This document shows, in pieces, positions 1-9,558 of a DNA stretch of 64,000 nucleotides. The notes beneath the pieces are model-generated. The model had not been told where the DNA came from and did no database searches. It was given only the letters and a program-made list of their open reading frames with translations. Both the position numbers and the translations under genes were made by a program. How positions within the stretch are numbered: the first letter of the stretch is position 1; the number at the start of each line of letters is the position of its first letter. The stretch is taken from NCBI RefSeq assembly GCF_000006445.2, contig NC_006045.2, positions 1-64,000 on the forward strand. Direction: 5' to 3'. Origin of the DNA: Debaryomyces hansenii CBS767 (taxonomy: Eukaryota > Ascomycota > Pichiomycetes > Serinales > Debaryomycetaceae).

Positions 1-1030
1 AAACTTCAACATATACTCACCTTTTCTATTACTCCTTCCCATTATTCTATTCTTAACCCATTCATACACTCAATTCAACCTTTTTCAACCCTTAAATTTA
101 AACATCTCTCCATCTCCATCCCAACGGCCTATTCTTTCAATTTCATTTATTTTTCAACACACCGCTAAATTCATTATAAACTTCATATTTTACTCCAACT
201 TCTCCCATTTTTCAATTCCCCTTAATCCTCCCATATTCAACTCAATTCCACATCTTATCATTTTCCTTCTCTTACCTCATCTCAAATACTACTACTTCTG
301 CTAACTCTACTTTCAACTCCAAATAAATAAATCTAATCTAATAAACATCATTTTTCAATTTAAATTTCCTTTCTATAAATTAATCAGCCCCACCAATTCT
401 TCTCCGGCCCTCTTACTTATATATAAACACTACCAATTCAACATTCCAATTTCATTACTCACAAACCTACTCCATCAAAATACATTATAATTCTTAACTA
501 TATATATCATATCACGCCAATTCATTAATTTAAACTATCCCTACACCGCTAATATCACCAACCGCCTCACTTTATCTTCTCATTCTTCATATTCTATTTC
601 CGCTCCTCATTCCAACCTCCCTAACTCAAACAAATTAATACTCCATTTTATTTACAATATCAACGCACTTTATCTAAATCTCCTCCATACCCGCTTACTA
701 CATCACCTCTCATTTCCCACCACTTATCATTATTCACGCCTCATCCTTTTCCCATCGGCTATTTATTTCAGCTCCATAACAATAACATCAGCATAATTTC
801 TACAATCCATAACGCTTAAATAACGCATACCAACTTATACCCCTTAACTTTAATATTCCATCCCGCTTCAACCTTATCCTTCTCCCCTTCTCCCCCCCTT
901 CATACACCTCAATATTCTATAAACTATCGGCCACATATTAATTTATACGACACCCATTCTATCGGAATATCATCCTCGCTTCACTAAAACACGCCATCCA
1001 CGACATTCTCGCACGATCGCCAACTTCTTA
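1..1030. other. G-depleted, strand-asymmetric noncoding tract
   Basis: By hand count the + strand carries about 32 G in the first 1020 bases (about 3%), and only 13 in the first 720, while C stays near a quarter of bases. Up to about 945 the surviving G bases are followed by C or lie in GGC; GA and GT steps are nearly absent. No long reading frame is present. G frequency recovers abruptly from about 1000-1040, just before the end of the neighbouring gene. The bias is on one strand only, so it is not RIP-like mutation of both strands. It looks like loss of minus-strand C outside a GpC context; the cause is inferred, not seen. Confidence 0.85.
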
Positions 1031-1264
1031 TCATCACATGACCAGCGTTATGAGCATTGCTATTTATGCCAACTTCTCTCCCCGATATACCACCCCATAT
1101 ACGCCTATCCGAAGAGGAAGCTACCCATTTCATCTACTAATACTCTTCTCTACACTATGCTGCCCTTTTTCTGGCTCAAATAATTTTTTTTATATTTTCT
1201 ATATATTTAACAATTTTCTGAGATTTTTCCAATAATATAATTATCTATTCTTATATATTCCCGA

Positions 1265-4200
1265 CTAATCTTCATCCAGATAATCCAGCTCCAGATAATC
1301 CAGATCATCTACCACAGGATCATTCTTAGGGATCTTGGGCCCTTTCCGAGCAACGCTTTTAGGGGAATCTGACGGAGCAAAGAACCTTCCCAACGGCGAT
1401 GCCTGCAAACTCTCCGTTATTCTTTGGCGGAGATGCTGGGGAGAAAGCAAGGACCGGCGCGGCGTCTCGGGAAACGAGGGAGGCGATCCTAAAGAGCGCG
1501 CGCTGGGAGGCTGCTTTGGCTGCTTTGACTGCTTTTGCACGCGCGTTGGGTGGGAAGACCCAGGAACGGCCAGGCTTTGCGTGCTCGATTGATAGATAAG
1601 GGGGTGCACCCGCCTGGCACTCAGATTCGGCGTTGGGGGACCCGATGGCATGGCTCGAGGACTTGAGGGGCCTGAGGGGCCTGATGGGCTTTCGCTACGG
1701 AATAACCGTCCACTCGTTGCAGACAGATATAGATGGACGTCTTTGACTTTTAGGGTCCTGACTGGGGTGACAGGAGAAGCTAGGGCTGCACTTTCTTTTT
1801 CTCGTTTCTCCTCTGCCCGTTTTCTTTCCCTTTTCTCTCTCTTCTCTCTTTTCCTTATCTTTTCTTTCTCCTCTCTTTTTCTGATCTTTTCCTCTCTTTT
1901 CCTGATATCTTCCTCTCTTTTACTGATCCTTTCTTTCTCCTTCCTCTTCCTTTCCATTTTTCTCTCTTTTCTTTCCTTTTTTTCTCGACTATGGCGTTTT
2001 CTCGCTCCCAGAAGCACTTCTCGAGACACATGCGCATCATATAACGGCGCGCCTAGATATGCATCTTGCGGAGGTAAAGCAAACCCAGAAGATGCAGGAG
2101 CGTGATATGGAGCAATGGGTGCGTGGTAGGGAGGTGAGAAGGGAGGACGATAACCTGGGAGCTGGTGAACATAAGGGGACGAAGCGTGGTTTGGGGAGAG
2201 GCTCGAATCGTTCCACGAAACAGACACTGGAGGGGCGTCGGGAGCTGGAGGTTCAGAAGGTGGAACAGCAGAAGGTTCAAGCGGAGGAACAGGCGTAGGA
2301 TCAGAGCCTACAGCCCTATTATAATCTATGCGAGGAATTTCCATAAGCATATCCGAAATAGAATCAACCTCGTCATCTGCATAAACAGGATTCCCGCCAA
2401 TATCATCACGCAAGGGTTCAACTTCCTCAACCTCGTCATCTTCATAAACAGGATTCCCGCCAATATCATCACGCAAGGGTTCAACTTCCTCAATCTCTTC
2501 ATTGACAGGGCTAGCCGGGTCAATTGAAACATCAGATGCCACCACCTCATCCACATCACCCGGCTCACCCTCCGGCTCAACAACCTCACCCTCGAAACCG
2601 ATAAACTTCCGACGCAACCCCAGCCGATGCCAGACCTGGCCCAAATGACGGGACCGGAGCACATCGGCGGCGTTGACTGATGGCGGATAATTCGCAATCG
2701 TCCCGTAATGCTCCGTGGACGTGGCCACCGAATGGCCCAGGGTCCGCGCAATGGTCTCGTAAACCAGACGGTACATGTCGAGATCTGCAGTCACGCTTTT
2801 GGTGTAATGGAACTCGATGCACCGCTTGAGGATCTGGCGCACCTCACAGAACTTATACTCGCGCTGGTTATCCATGCCGTACGTGAACCAATACAGGACT
2901 CCTCTCCGGATCTTGTCCGGCAGCATCGCATCAAACTGGTACAACTTCTCACTGCTCTCCACACGCGACAGCTCCACGTACATCCGCCTGAAGACGAGCA
3001 CATACCACAAAAACAACAACGACAATTCAGGACCGATTTCCCGGATGATGGGGTCTTTCGAATTGGCCGACTTGTTATAGTTATAGCAAAACCCAAACGT
3101 GGGGCCAAGAAAGTACACACCCCGATACTCCTTGGACGTGCCCTCCACCGATAATCGGTCGATCTCAGTTGACCGTGCCGGCAAGCACAGGATATGGAGG
3201 AGCGTGATGAGGATGAGCGACAAGTTGGTGTGTGCTTTCCGGAACAGGTCGATGTTGTTGTTATGGATCGAGAGCAATCGGTGCTTATATCGCGAATACA
3301 GCGGTACTCTCACGCACTCCGTAAACGAAACCATCCCGTCGCTGAGCCGAGCGTTGTCAACGGAGTAGTCCAATTCTTCACCATTCGACAAATCCTGGAT
3401 GGTTTCCTGTGCAAGGTCGTACAACCGGCCGAATATCTTGCTGATCATATTCGTGTGGCCCACAACCACGTTGTCGCTGTTGAAGATGTCTCCCGTGGAA
3501 AAGTTGAGGCGAAAGAGATTACCCTCGCTTCGAGCCAACGATAGCCCGAGATATGTATAATGGGTGCGCACCTGGGCCAATATGCGGTACAGACCGGTGT
3601 CCACAACAGACGGATCCTCAGCGTCTCGAAGCGATACGCGGCGGGTGCGCGCCCGTTTGATGATATCCAACAAAACACACGTCTTGGCCACATAGCATAT
3701 TCCGCTCAACGACCGGCAATACTGCTTGGTCGGATACTTAGCCCCTAGGTACCCGAGGTACACCACAAACGCATTTTCGTTTGACGTATTTTGTTCTTCT
3801 TCTTCTTCGGCATTATTGTTGACGCCATAGACCGGATAGTACAAACTGGCCAAAGACTCAGCAGCTGTTTGCTGCTGCGAGGACGACATTGTTGTGTTCA
3901 TGGCCTCCAAATACACCTCTGGGGTTTCATTGTTGTCGTCGCCGTCCTCATCCAAGATACCCGCGGCTATGGCATCACTCTCAATATCGATATCTGGCTG
4001 CTGCTGCTGCTCATCCCCCGCCACAGAAAGGTTTTCGTCGAACTCCTTTCTTATGCAGTGGTCCATGATCCAATGCACGAGCTGGTCGATGTCACGAAGG
4101 GACGACTCGGTAAACGTCTGGTCCAAGATCCGCGTGCGCTCCTCGGCCGTGATGAACTGCGAGTAGCCTGTCAAATTGTGATAATCACGGGAATTGACCT

Positions 4201-4663
4201 CCAACACAACTTCATCGTCTCTATACTTATCAAGCATCTCAGTGAGCGCCAAGGAGGCCGCAGGTTTGGGTCCGTACATCAATACCATGTATACTAGCTC
4301 GGCCATGTACTTGCTGTACTGCACGCACGTCAGGTATGTCTGGACTGCGCGGAAATACGTAGATGGGCGGCGGTTAAAGTTATTGGAGGCGCGCCCGGTG
4401 TTATTGGCGGCGCCTTTGAAAAGTCGCACCACTTCGAGTCCCGCAAGATTGACATGGTTGATGTTGGCGCTGAAAAGTGTCATGGCACCCACCAAGAGCT
4501 GGGCTATCTTTGGAACAAAATTGGCCTCCTTCATACCTTTGACCTGGATGTCCACCATTTCTCGGTCCACCTCCTGGAGAATCTTTTTCACCAACGGATG
4601 GTGCTGCAGGTCGGGCACAGTGGTTGTCCGCAGGTTCTGGACGGTTGTCGCAGTCCCTGATAA

Positions 4664-4702
<39 letters not shown>

Positions 4703-5410
4703 AGGACCATCCCTGGCGCGGGCCTCCACATAGCCGTCGTCGGTGGGACAATAAACCTCAAAGTTGGCAGGCCGGAGACCATACCTCTGCGGGAACTTTT
4801 GGAACGCCATGGGTCGGATCGAGTCCCGCTGGATGCATGAGTGGCGACTCAACTCGCCATACCTTCTTCTGATGATACCGCAGCCGCAGCCAAAACCAAA
4901 GTGGATGGGCACGGCCTGGAGCGGCATGCATTGTGGACTGAGCTTGCCGCGGGCGTGTTCGAGTCCTGGCTCACCCATCTCGCAACTGAGCACAAGCTTC
5001 AGACTGAGCTCGTCCTTGGCCCGCAGCAACTGCAAGGCCCCGCGGAACAGTGTCATCTTGCACATGATGGCCTGTGCGTACCTCTCAAATAAAAGCGACC
5101 GGATGATATAGTTTTTCCGGGGGTCTCGGTGGAACACCACCACAAGTCCGATCTCCTTGTGAATTCCCAACCCTAGCTGGGGGTCAAAGTAGTAATCACT
5201 GACATCATAGTTGATGGGTGTTTCGGACACATCACGGAGCTTGGTGTCTTTAGTCAGCCCGAATTCGTAGCTAAATTGCGCTGCGTACGTCTCCTCGTAT
5301 TCCTCATGCAGCATGTAATGTTCGTCTCGGGGTTCCTGGACCCCGTCATCACCGTACCGTTCGAAAAACTCCTCCATCGAGGGGAAGTTAGCATCATCAA
5401 GAACAGACAT
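1265..5410 (-). CDS. Tyrosine-recombinase-like subtelomeric protein
   Basis: Intact frame of about 1381 aa from the ATG at 5410; an in-frame start at 5461 would not be ATG. Two blocks resemble the tyrosine recombinase/integrase fold: LPARSTEIDRL (around 3165, Arg box) and YRLVYETIARTLGH...STEHYG (around 2700-2780, Arg, LGH and candidate nucleophile Tyr). The spacing is closer to the domain found in large fungal subtelomeric RecQ-associated proteins than to XerD, and the HxxR His is not evident. Other features are a Ser run, a twice-repeated 21-aa acidic segment, a Pro-rich stretch and a Lys/Arg/Glu-rich charged region (about 1790-2020). GC is about half, well above the neighbours. Five decayed fragments occur in this window. 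The recombinase role is inferred. Confidence 0.6.
2375..2500 (-). repeat. 63-bp in-frame tandem duplication
   Basis: Two nearly identical 63-bp units inside the recombinase-like gene each encode a 21-aa acidic segment containing VEPLRDDIGGNPVY. The near identity suggests recent expansion by unequal exchange or slippage. Confidence 0.85.
4665..4700 (-). repeat. Trinucleotide repeat (GAC)12, encodes poly-Ser
   Basis: Twelve uninterrupted GAC units on the + strand, read as TCG Ser codons in the minus-strand gene. Length variation here would stay in frame. Confidence 0.9.
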
Positions 5411-5537
5411 GGTTTTGTGTTGTTGAAATAAAAAGAAATAATAAAGTTGGGGAGGAAACATACTGGCTTTAAGAGGACTGGAAGTGCTGGATTGAATGGC
5501 TGGCTCGGCGCAATCGTGCTGGTCCAGAATCCTGATC

Positions 5538-5604
5538 GGCTCAGACGCTGGCTCAGACGCTGGCTCAGACGCTGGCTCAGACGCTGGCTCAGACGCTGGC
5601 TCAG
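5538..5604. repeat. 12-bp tandem repeat, about 5.6 copies
   Basis: Perfect direct repeats of GGCTCAGACGCT, five full units plus a partial one, about 130 bp upstream of the recombinase-like start codon and abutting an inverted repeat. Possible promoter or recombination-site structure. Confidence 0.9.
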
Positions 5605-5634
5605 TTTATGGTGGTATCCGTTGACCACCATAAA
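5605..5634. other. Perfect 10-bp inverted repeat (hairpin)
   Basis: TTTATGGTGG and CCACCATAAA are perfectly complementary around a 10-base spacer. It begins immediately after the 12-bp tandem repeat and about 200 bp upstream of the recombinase-like gene. It could be a protein-binding palindrome, a recombination site or a hairpin; none is shown. Confidence 0.8.
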
Positions 5635-6179
5635 AAGAAAAAAGTTCACACCCAAAACGGTAACTTGCAGCGCGCCGCATCAACAGATGAATCCTTAGCT
5701 TGGACTAGCTTAGCCATATCCAGCTCTTTCTACACCCTAGACACTTCCCAAAACGGCAATAAACCCCCATAAACCCTAGACACTCGACACGACACCCCAA
5801 AAAGCGTCCCTGTGTTGACTATGTATAATTTTTCAGTGACTGGAGATATAGAAGTACTTCGTTTGATCAGTACTTTGTTTACGATCCGATCTCATTACTG
5901 AAAATAGCTCTGTAGATAATACCTACTAAACATGCAGCAAAGAAAGCTAGAAGAAAATTCGTTAACATTGTTTTCGCATTATCAGAAAGCATATTTGATA
6001 TAGCAGTGACTTAAGTCGGAAATCGAAATACCTTGTAAATCATTGTAAATTAAAGGTGTCTTTTTCTCGAAGCGATGGTATGTATAACTCTCACATTATC
6101 CGCATAATGATAATGTTAGAGTTAATTTGTACGTATAGAGTGTGACGTGAGTTTGCATTAGGCGCTTCTTCCCGTCAAA
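5635..6179. other. Intergenic, no gene seen
   Basis: AT-rich sequence between the recombinase-like gene and the family A upstream module. No convincing frame or RNA gene was seen. The end of this stretch shares a short segment with about 35060-35170. Confidence 0.5.
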
Positions 6180-6500
6180 CGCATTGAATATTGTTGTAGA
6201 AACTTTTCTAAGCTTTATCTCTATCAAATAGGTTTGCACACATTTATTCTTGATTTAGGCTTTTCGAGCATCAAGTTAGAAATTCATTTGTTGTGTCATT
6301 GAATGGTCACAGGATTATAAACACAAGAGCATTTGAAAATAAAGTAGATAGAATAAAATTTACAACAGAGCTGATGTAATACAATCTTACCTTTACTGAA
6401 CAAACATTTACGACATTGCACCCGCGACATTGCACCCAATCGGGTGTGCACCTTAACTATGAGAAAAACGCCCAATCTTCAAGTGCAGGGTATAAAAGTC
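6180..6500 (+). promoter_or_regulatory. Family A upstream module with TATA box
   Basis: Conserved with 39370-39745 and, in its last ~80 bp, with 11995-12075. Recognisable pieces are GCGACATTGCACC, GTGTGCACCTTAACTATG and GTGCAGGGTATA (6483-6494), the last running into TATAAAAG about 175 bp before the ATG at 6671. The same order occurs before both intact family A genes, which supports a promoter role. It belongs to a wider set of (T/G)GCAGGGTATA motifs in this window. Confidence 0.7.
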
Positions 6501-6670
6501 TTTTCTGACGATATTTTAATGCGATATTTCACTGTTGTTCATCTTTGCGACTTAAGACATTTCATTATGTAATGATTCTCGAAATTACGTAAGTAAATAT
6601 ATAAGGAAGGGTAACCCAATCAAAGATTAAGGGATGAACAATAAACATCTTATTGAATATCTATAACATT

Positions 6671-8596
6671 ATGCCACGAATGTATTTTTCAGGGGTAGAT
6701 AGTGATATTATCACATACGATGACCCTGAGAATCGATGCATTAGGGTAAATCTTGATCTATTTATTAGGGTTCTCAATAACAATGAACAAAACACGAGAG
6801 TCTTCTTGGACACTCACTTGCTTAAGATTCGGGGTAATGAAGATGGGCAAGAACCTCGTGCAGAGAAATTAGTGTCTAAGGGTAATGCATCAGTGGGTCT
6901 AGGGAATATGCCTTCTATACCTATTGTTGTGTATACTAGTCGTGCATTGATTACTGCTGAATTTAGGGAGATGAGTAGTGATGATTTCAAGGATAGGTAT
7001 CTTGCTCCTCTTGATAGTGTTCTTAGAGAATCGAATATTTGCCGTCTACCTTTAGCACGAGAATATGCTTACCCACGGGGAGATGCAGTGCATATGGAAC
7101 AAGCTATCCAAAGCTACTTTAATGAAATATCAATCCCGATCAGGGGACTTTTTCAAGACCTTGGTGATAGAGAAAACAATTTTGGCTATGTATCGTTTAT
7201 AAGACCCCCATTAGATCAAAAAAGAATGATACAACCAGATATCATTCATATGTTAACTAGGTCGAATTTAAATACACAATATCCGGAAGATGTTTTTGGA
7301 ATAGGTGATTACAAAACGGGAATATATAAAATGACGCAAGGCTTTGAAGAATTCAAGACAGCTATTCTGAACCGAAGAAGATTGAGGCTGCATTCCATTG
7401 GGAATTTCTTCCCAGATAGAGAGTGGTCGCCTAGAGTATTATTTGCGTTGGTTCTAAGCAAATATATCTACCAAGCTTTCCTCTGTGGAACCGATAGGAT
7501 TCTTATTTCAGACCATCAAACATTCTCAGGATTCTTTAGGTATGAAATAGTGGATGGCGAAATGATTATAGACTACTATGTCATTAATAATCCAGAAACT
7601 GTGGAGAATGGCATCACTTTAAGGTCGGCTATAGCAGGATTTTTTTATAAGAATGTTGCCGATACAGCTGATACGAAGGCCAGGTTGATGAAAAGTTTTG
7701 ATATAGCCAACAACACCGGGATAAAAAAACTTGAAGAGCTGGATCCATTTTTCAACGTTCGTCCTAGAGATCCTTCTGGATCTTCGGGAAAATTAGCGAG
7801 ACGTGGATTTTCAGGCAACTTAGATTCGGTAAAAGAAAACGACGCCAGTGATAACTTTGATGCTATTGATGGTAACACATATTGTCGAGTTATATACGAT
7901 TCCGCAGAATTTTATCCTGATTTGAAACTTCCATCGCCAGTTTTTGTCAAACTATACTACTACTCTAGTCGATTGTGGGAAGAGAATAGTTTGATGTGTT
8001 TGGAGATACCGGAAAAAGAGGGGTATTATGGCATGTTTTTCAACGAGCTTTTAATTAATGAAAGAATTGCTAAGTCAGAATTCGCTTCTAATTTCCCAAA
8101 GCTCCTTGTGTCTGGTTATTGGAACGGGCTTTCTGATCATCCGATGCATATATTTGAATACCTTGGGAAGGAGGTCCCAGAAGAAAAGTGGAATAACAAA
8201 GAAGTGTACAAAGTTATCAAATCAAGACTCGAAGAGCTTCATCTGATAGGAATTTCGCATAATGATATTAGGCTAGCCAACATTCATGTGTCTGTTTCTG
8301 GTAAGATATCTTTGATAGATTTTGGATTATCGGACTGCACAAATAATGAAGAACACAAGAAGAATGATTTTGAGACTCTTGACTACATATTGAGAGCAAA
8401 TGGTTCTAATGAAAATTATAAGCATGCCAATCGAGTTAGTAGCGAAGCTATATCTGCTGATAGAGCAGATGAAGATGACAAATATGGAAATGATAGTAAT
8501 CCTTCTAGTGAAGAAGTATTTGATGAAGGGAGTTCAGGAACTTTTGGTACCCAAATAACGATAGAAGATATTGCTTCAAAACCATCACGAAGATAA
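6671..8596 (+). CDS. Family A nuclease-kinase fusion protein (A1)
   Basis: 641 aa from the ATG at 6671, chosen because it aligns with the start of the paralogue at 12236; the longer frame opens at a TTG. The N-terminal half has a PD-(D/E)XK-like signature: PD at residues 189-190 and GDYK with D213 and K215. The C-terminal half has protein-kinase hallmarks: Lys 427 in VFVKLY, HND with Asp 532, Asn 537, and DFG at 550-552. All main catalytic positions are present. The acidic tail looks disordered; there is no signal peptide or membrane segment. This resembles REase-kinase architectures known among fungal FunK1 and Crinkler-type proteins (family knowledge). About half identical to A2, so an old duplication with both frames kept. 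CTG at 8243 fits Ser. Confidence 0.75.
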   Translation: MPRMYFSGVDSDIITYDDPENRCIRVNLDLFIRVLNNNEQNTRVFLDTHLLKIRGNEDGQEPRAEKLVSKGNASVGLGNMPSIPIVVYTSRALITAEFREMSSDDFKDRYLAPLDSVLRESNICRLPLAREYAYPRGDAVHMEQAIQSYFNEISIPIRGLFQDLGDRENNFGYVSFIRPPLDQKRMIQPDIIHMLTRSNLNTQYPEDVFGIGDYKTGIYKMTQGFEEFKTAILNRRRLRLHSIGNFFPDREWSPRVLFALVLSKYIYQAFLCGTDRILISDHQTFSGFFRYEIVDGEMIIDYYVINNPETVENGITLRSAIAGFFYKNVADTADTKARLMKSFDIANNTGIKKLEELDPFFNVRPRDPSGSSGKLARRGFSGNLDSVKENDASDNFDAIDGNTYCRVIYDSAEFYPDLKLPSPVFVKLYYYSSRLWEENSLMCLEIPEKEGYYGMFFNELLINERIAKSEFASNFPKLLVSGYWNGLSDHPMHIFEYLGKEVPEEKWNNKEVYKVIKSRLEELHLIGISHNDIRLANIHVSVSGKISLIDFGLSDCTNNEEHKKNDFETLDYILRANGSNENYKHANRVSSEAISADRADEDDKYGNDSNPSSEEVFDEGSSGTFGTQITIEDIASKPSRR

Positions 8597-9558
8597 TGCA
8601 TACTCACAAGCTATTTTTTTATCTTATTCATTTGAATCTTGATATTTGCCAGGTATTATTTGACCAAAGACTCGACACAAGTGTTGTGCTTGTTTTTCCT
8701 TCTCGGTATAAGCATTCACCTGCCTGGAACTTATCTAATGCCTTAAAACTATCACTCTCATCTTTCAACTCCCTAGCACTTCCACACTTTCTCTGTTAAC
8801 TATTTATTAGCTAGAAATGACTTACTACATAACTTGCTTGCATCAAACTCGTAATTGCTGGATATGCTGGTTTCAAGGGGACTACTGTACTTTACATAGT
8901 TAATTGATTAAATAGCATGTCGATCCCACAAAGCGTAACCTGCGAATCGTAGCGTGCGACCCATCAGAAACAACAAAATGCAAGTTATGGTTGTGTCAAA
9001 TAGAAGTGATACTTTATATTCGAATTTTACAATGTTGCATTTTATCTATCATAGAGTTGCACACGTTAAGTTTTGATTTATGCCTTTCTAGTCATTTGTG
9101 CTAACTTCGACCAGTTTAAAATAGCTTTCATGCATAGGAATGGTTTATTGAATAGGTATCTATGGTCCACATATTGGATGCCTCTGCATGCGCAACTGGT
9201 TACATTTTTCTAGGAACAATTAATTGCGACTATTTCACTTGTTAGAAGCAAACCGCTAAGCTTTAACAATTTCATGTGCATTATTAATTTAAATAATATG
9301 ATACATAGTCCTTCTATTGATTGGAGCATGGCTATTTAAAATTATCAATATTCTATTTTTTGCTCTGTTTATTTGTTTGGAAGTATCATGACGTCATGTT
9401 ACTCTCAAAAGTAAATAAAAACCAGTTTGATCATGGGCTTACAGGTTATAGTTGAGTTGAAGCGGTCTTGCATCCCTCTCGCCTAAACCTAATATTCTAT
9501 TCCATTTCTAAGAAATACGAATATAGATCGCGCCCAATTGTAGGGTATAATCATTCTT
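8597..9558. other. Intergenic between A1 and B1, repeat relics
   Basis: This lies between the convergent 3' ends of A1 and B1. 8905-9110 resembles 39240-39430, part of the larger family A upstream module. 9361-9423 is a copy of the dispersed palindrome element, and CAATTGTAGGGTATA lies near 9535-9549. No gene was seen. Confidence 0.6.
9361..9423. repeat. Dispersed palindrome element, copy 1
   Basis: GTTTATTTGTTT, then a near-palindrome at 9382-9403 with arms AGTATCATGAC and GTCATGTTACT (one mismatched pair, centre TGACGTCA), then CTCTCAAAAGTAAATAAAAA. The same order recurs at 16.7, 33.1, 43.0 and 48.6 kb. Confidence 0.75.

Noticed and set aside
1..1030. RIP-like mutation as cause of the G loss
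   Set aside because: RIP changes both strands and targets CpA; here only one strand is depleted and C on the + strand is normal.
1650..2105. + strand frame of 151 codons over the recombinase-like gene
   Set aside because: It is the antisense shadow of the charged Lys/Arg/Glu-rich region of the minus-strand gene; its Phe/Leu/Ser run has no independent support.
3791..4733. Several + strand frames opposite the recombinase-like gene
   Set aside because: Expected in a GC-richer gene; no domain pattern and no promoter context.
5538..5604. CRISPR-like array
   Set aside because: A 12-bp contiguous tandem repeat without spacers, in a yeast genome.
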